This document shows positions 62,166-64,000 of a DNA stretch of 64,000 bases, in pieces. Location: the NCBI RefSeq assembly GCF_004022565.1, contig NZ_CP022987.1, positions 2,170,001 through 2,234,000 on the forward strand, given 5' to 3'. How positions within the stretch are numbered: the stretch's first letter is position 1; each line of letters opens with the position of its first letter. The translations under genes were made by a program, and so were the position numbers. This DNA comes from Pollutimonas thiosulfatoxidans (GTDB lineage: Bacteria > Pseudomonadota > Gammaproteobacteria > Burkholderiales > Burkholderiaceae_B). The notes under the pieces were generated by a model. That model ran no database searches and was not told the origin of the DNA. It was given only the letters and a program-made list of their open reading frames with translations.

Positions 62166-63530
62166 ATGTTCAAAAAAGGGACTAATGGCACTCCCTCGTA
62201 CCGTCACACGTTAAGCGCACATCGCACTCGTAATTTATTTCGCAATGGTCTTGTACTGATTGCGTTGGGATTGTTCGCCGGAGCCGCGGCTTTAGCTGTG
62301 GTGAAGCCGCCCGAGGCGCCACCGGTATACCAGGCAAATCAGCCGCTGGCACTGCCCAATCCCTTCCCCGAGCCCCTCAGTTCATCCACCCCCTATATCA
62401 GCGAAACCCAGATCCGGCGCGGGGACACCTTGGCAGCGCTGTTGCAGCGCCTGCGCATACAGCAGCCCGGCCTGCAGCAATTTCTGGTACAGAACAAAGA
62501 CGCACGATCCATCTACAAGCTATACCCGGGCCGCAGCATACAGGCGGCCCTGGACAAGGACGGCCAACTGCAGTGGCTGCGGTACAACCATACGCCGGGC
62601 GCCCAAGATAACGGCCAATACGTCTCGCGCTGGCTGGAAATCACGCCCGACGACGCCGGGGGTTTTACGGCCATAGAGCAAAGCCAGCCGGCAGACATGC
62701 AGGTGCGTATCGCCGAAAGCGAAATCAAAAGCTCGCTATTCGGGGCGACTGACGAAGCCGACATCCCCGACGCCATCACCATGCAGATGACCGACATACT
62801 GGGCAGCAAGATCGACTTCATACGCGATCTGCGCCAAGGCGACCGCTTCCGCATCATTTACGAGTCATACAGCCACGACGGCCGCGAAATCGGCGTAGGC
62901 CGCATTCTGGCGCTGGAATTCATCAACAAGAAAAAAACCTATGAAGCAGTGTGGTTCTCGCCCGATGGCGATTCGGGCAGCTATTACGACTTTGAAGGGC
63001 GCAGCCTGAAAGGGGCCTTCCTGCGCACGGCCCTCAAGTTTTCGCGCATCAGCTCCACCTTCGGGATGCGCAAGCACCCGGTGCATGGCGGCTGGCGCGG
63101 CCACAAGGGCGTCGACTATGCCGCACCTACCGGCACCCCCATACATGCCACAGCCGATGGTGTGGTGTCCTTCAAGGGCAGCCAGAATGGTTATGGCAAT
63201 ACCATCATCCTGACGCATCACAATGGCTATAGCACCTTGTACGCCCACCAAAGCCGTTTCGCCAAAGGCCTGCAGAAGGGCGATCGCGTGCAGCAAGGTC
63301 AACTGATCGGGTACGTCGGCGCCACCGGGTGGGCAACCGGTCCGCATCTGCATTATGAGTTCCGTGTCAACAAAACGCCGGTAGATCCCTTGTCTGTCGA
63401 CCTGCCAGTGGCACGTACGCTCGAGAAGTCGCACCGTCTGGCCTTCGAGAAAGCGGTCGCGCAGTACCAAGAGCACATCCACCTGCTTACTACGTTGCAG
63501 GACAGCGACACGCAGGTGGCCAGCCGCTAA
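62166..63530 (+). CDS. M23-family peptidoglycan endopeptidase
   Basis: A 454-residue protein with an N-terminal membrane anchor (NGLVLIALGLFAGAAALAVV), an OapA/LysM-like region, and a LytM domain. Zinc ligands are in GGWRGHKGVDYAAPTG (His and Asp) and GPHLHYEFRVN (His-x-His). It cuts peptide crosslinks in the cell wall. It is divergent from tyrS and 20 bp before anmK, as in related genomes. Confidence 0.94.
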   Translation: MFKKGTNGTPSYRHTLSAHRTRNLFRNGLVLIALGLFAGAAALAVVKPPEAPPVYQANQPLALPNPFPEPLSSSTPYISETQIRRGDTLAALLQRLRIQQPGLQQFLVQNKDARSIYKLYPGRSIQAALDKDGQLQWLRYNHTPGAQDNGQYVSRWLEITPDDAGGFTAIEQSQPADMQVRIAESEIKSSLFGATDEADIPDAITMQMTDILGSKIDFIRDLRQGDRFRIIYESYSHDGREIGVGRILALEFINKKKTYEAVWFSPDGDSGSYYDFEGRSLKGAFLRTALKFSRISSTFGMRKHPVHGGWRGHKGVDYAAPTGTPIHATADGVVSFKGSQNGYGNTIILTHHNGYSTLYAHQSRFAKGLQKGDRVQQGQLIGYVGATGWATGPHLHYEFRVNKTPVDPLSVDLPVARTLEKSHRLAFEKAVAQYQEHIHLLTTLQDSDTQVASR

Positions 63531-63550
63531 GCGGCTGGCTCAGCGCGCCC

Positions 63551-64000
63551 ATGCCTAACATGCTTTATGCAGGATTGATGTCGGGCACCAGTACCGACGG
63601 TGTGGACGCGGTGCTGGCCGACTTTAGCCGGCCAACTCAGCCGACGGTTCGTGCAGCGGTTTCATTGCCCATGCCGGCGCCACTACGAGCCGAGCTCCTG
63701 GCCTTGAACATCACCGGGCCCGACGAACTCGCCCGCTCTGCGCTGGCTGCCAACGCGCTGGCCGAACTCTATGCAAGCGCCACCCTCAAACTTCTTGCAC
63801 TTGCCCGCTGCACACCGTCAGACGTAAGAGCCATCGGGGCACATGGCCAAACCGTGCGCCACGATCCCGCAGCCGGCTACACCATACAGATCAACGCCCC
63901 CGCCCTGCTGGCCCAGCGCACCGGCATCGCCGTTATTGCGGATTTCCGCTCACGCGATGTGGCGGCCGGCGGCCAGGGAGCACCCCTGGTTCCCGCCTTT
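63551..64000 (+). CDS. anmK: Anhydro-N-acetylmuramic acid kinase (3' part outside window)
   Basis: The first 150 residues of AnmK. ATP/sugar-kinase motif MLYAGLMSGTSTDGVDAVL, then AIGAHGQTVRHDP and VIADFRSRDVAAGGQGAPL. It phosphorylates anhydro-MurNAc from wall recycling, which fits the adjacent M23 peptidase. Confidence 0.95.
   Translation, partial: MPNMLYAGLMSGTSTDGVDAVLADFSRPTQPTVRAAVSLPMPAPLRAELLALNITGPDELARSALAANALAELYASATLKLLALARCTPSDVRAIGAHGQTVRHDPAAGYTIQINAPALLAQRTGIAVIADFRSRDVAAGGQGAPLVPAF

Noticed and set aside
1..64000. CRISPR array or rRNA operon
   Set aside because: No regularly spaced repeats with unique spacers and no rRNA sequence were seen.

Overview
The window looks like the chromosome of a betaproteobacterium of the family Alcaligenaceae (Bordetella/Pusillimonas-like). 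The core gene orders dnaQ / rnhA-methyltransferase-gloB-mltD-fabI, ribE-ribD-nrdR-glyA and tyrS / M23 peptidase-anmK fit that group, as do the Bug-type solute receptor and the several TRAP transporters. The genus call is an inference from gene order and protein character; no 16S gene is present.

Layout. (1) 1-7.1 kb: a small-molecule catabolic cluster with an amidase cut by the left edge (minus), a PrpF/GalD-family isomerase, two tandem nitrilase-superfamily genes (the first with a displaced catalytic cysteine), a Bug receptor, a deletion scar joining 5'-truncated CGNR and VOC genes, a deaminase and an MDR oxidoreductase. (2) 7.3-12 kb: a two-partner secretion pair, a GLUG-repeat TpsA exoprotein and its TpsB pore. 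(3) 12.1-13.2 kb: a small acetyltransferase and an alpha/beta hydrolase, then about 700 bp with no intact gene. (4) 13.9-20.7 kb: a divergent catabolic and TRAP cluster. IclR regulator, Dabb protein, LigI-like amidohydrolase and D-2-hydroxyacid dehydrogenase read left; cupin and DctPQM read right. The intergenic region has two good sigma70 promoters, each followed by the same G(G/A)AAC-N4-GTTTC dyad. dctM carries a one-base frameshift in a G run.

(5) 21-35.6 kb: tRNA-Val, dnaQ, an RND efflux pair lying between dnaQ and rnhA, and housekeeping genes (rnhA, gloB, mltD, fabI, GST, trhO, an I78 lipoprotein, a YdjM-like hydrolase, a methyltransferase, an MFS exporter). (6) 35.6-44.1 kb: a second sugar-acid-type cluster with a GntR/FadR regulator, FAH-family hydrolase, TRAP DctP, FAD-linked 2-hydroxyacid oxidase, DctQM, BKACE enzyme and uronate dehydrogenase-like protein. 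(7) 44.1-50.4 kb: SixA-like phosphatase, manganese catalase and a glycine betaine ABC importer with a double-length permease.

(8) 50.4-56.3 kb: an accessory zone with a HigBA/RelE-type toxin-antitoxin pair, an ISL3 remnant, a complete IS3-family element with a 3-bp target duplication, and a 3.4-kb remnant island next to tRNA-Ser(GGA) bounded by a 19-bp direct repeat of the tRNA 3' end. The island holds a large orphan RES-domain gene, a lipoprotein, iteron-like repeats and decayed phage-type reading frames. (9) 56.3-64 kb: riboflavin genes, nrdR, glyA, a PEBP protein, tyrS, an M23 peptidase and the start of anmK.

The most promising items are the nitrilase pair with a displaced nucleophile, the IclR-TRAP-Dabb-cupin-lactonase cluster with its mirrored operators, and the uronate/BKACE/TRAP cluster. 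Function calls come from reading the sequence; no database search was run.
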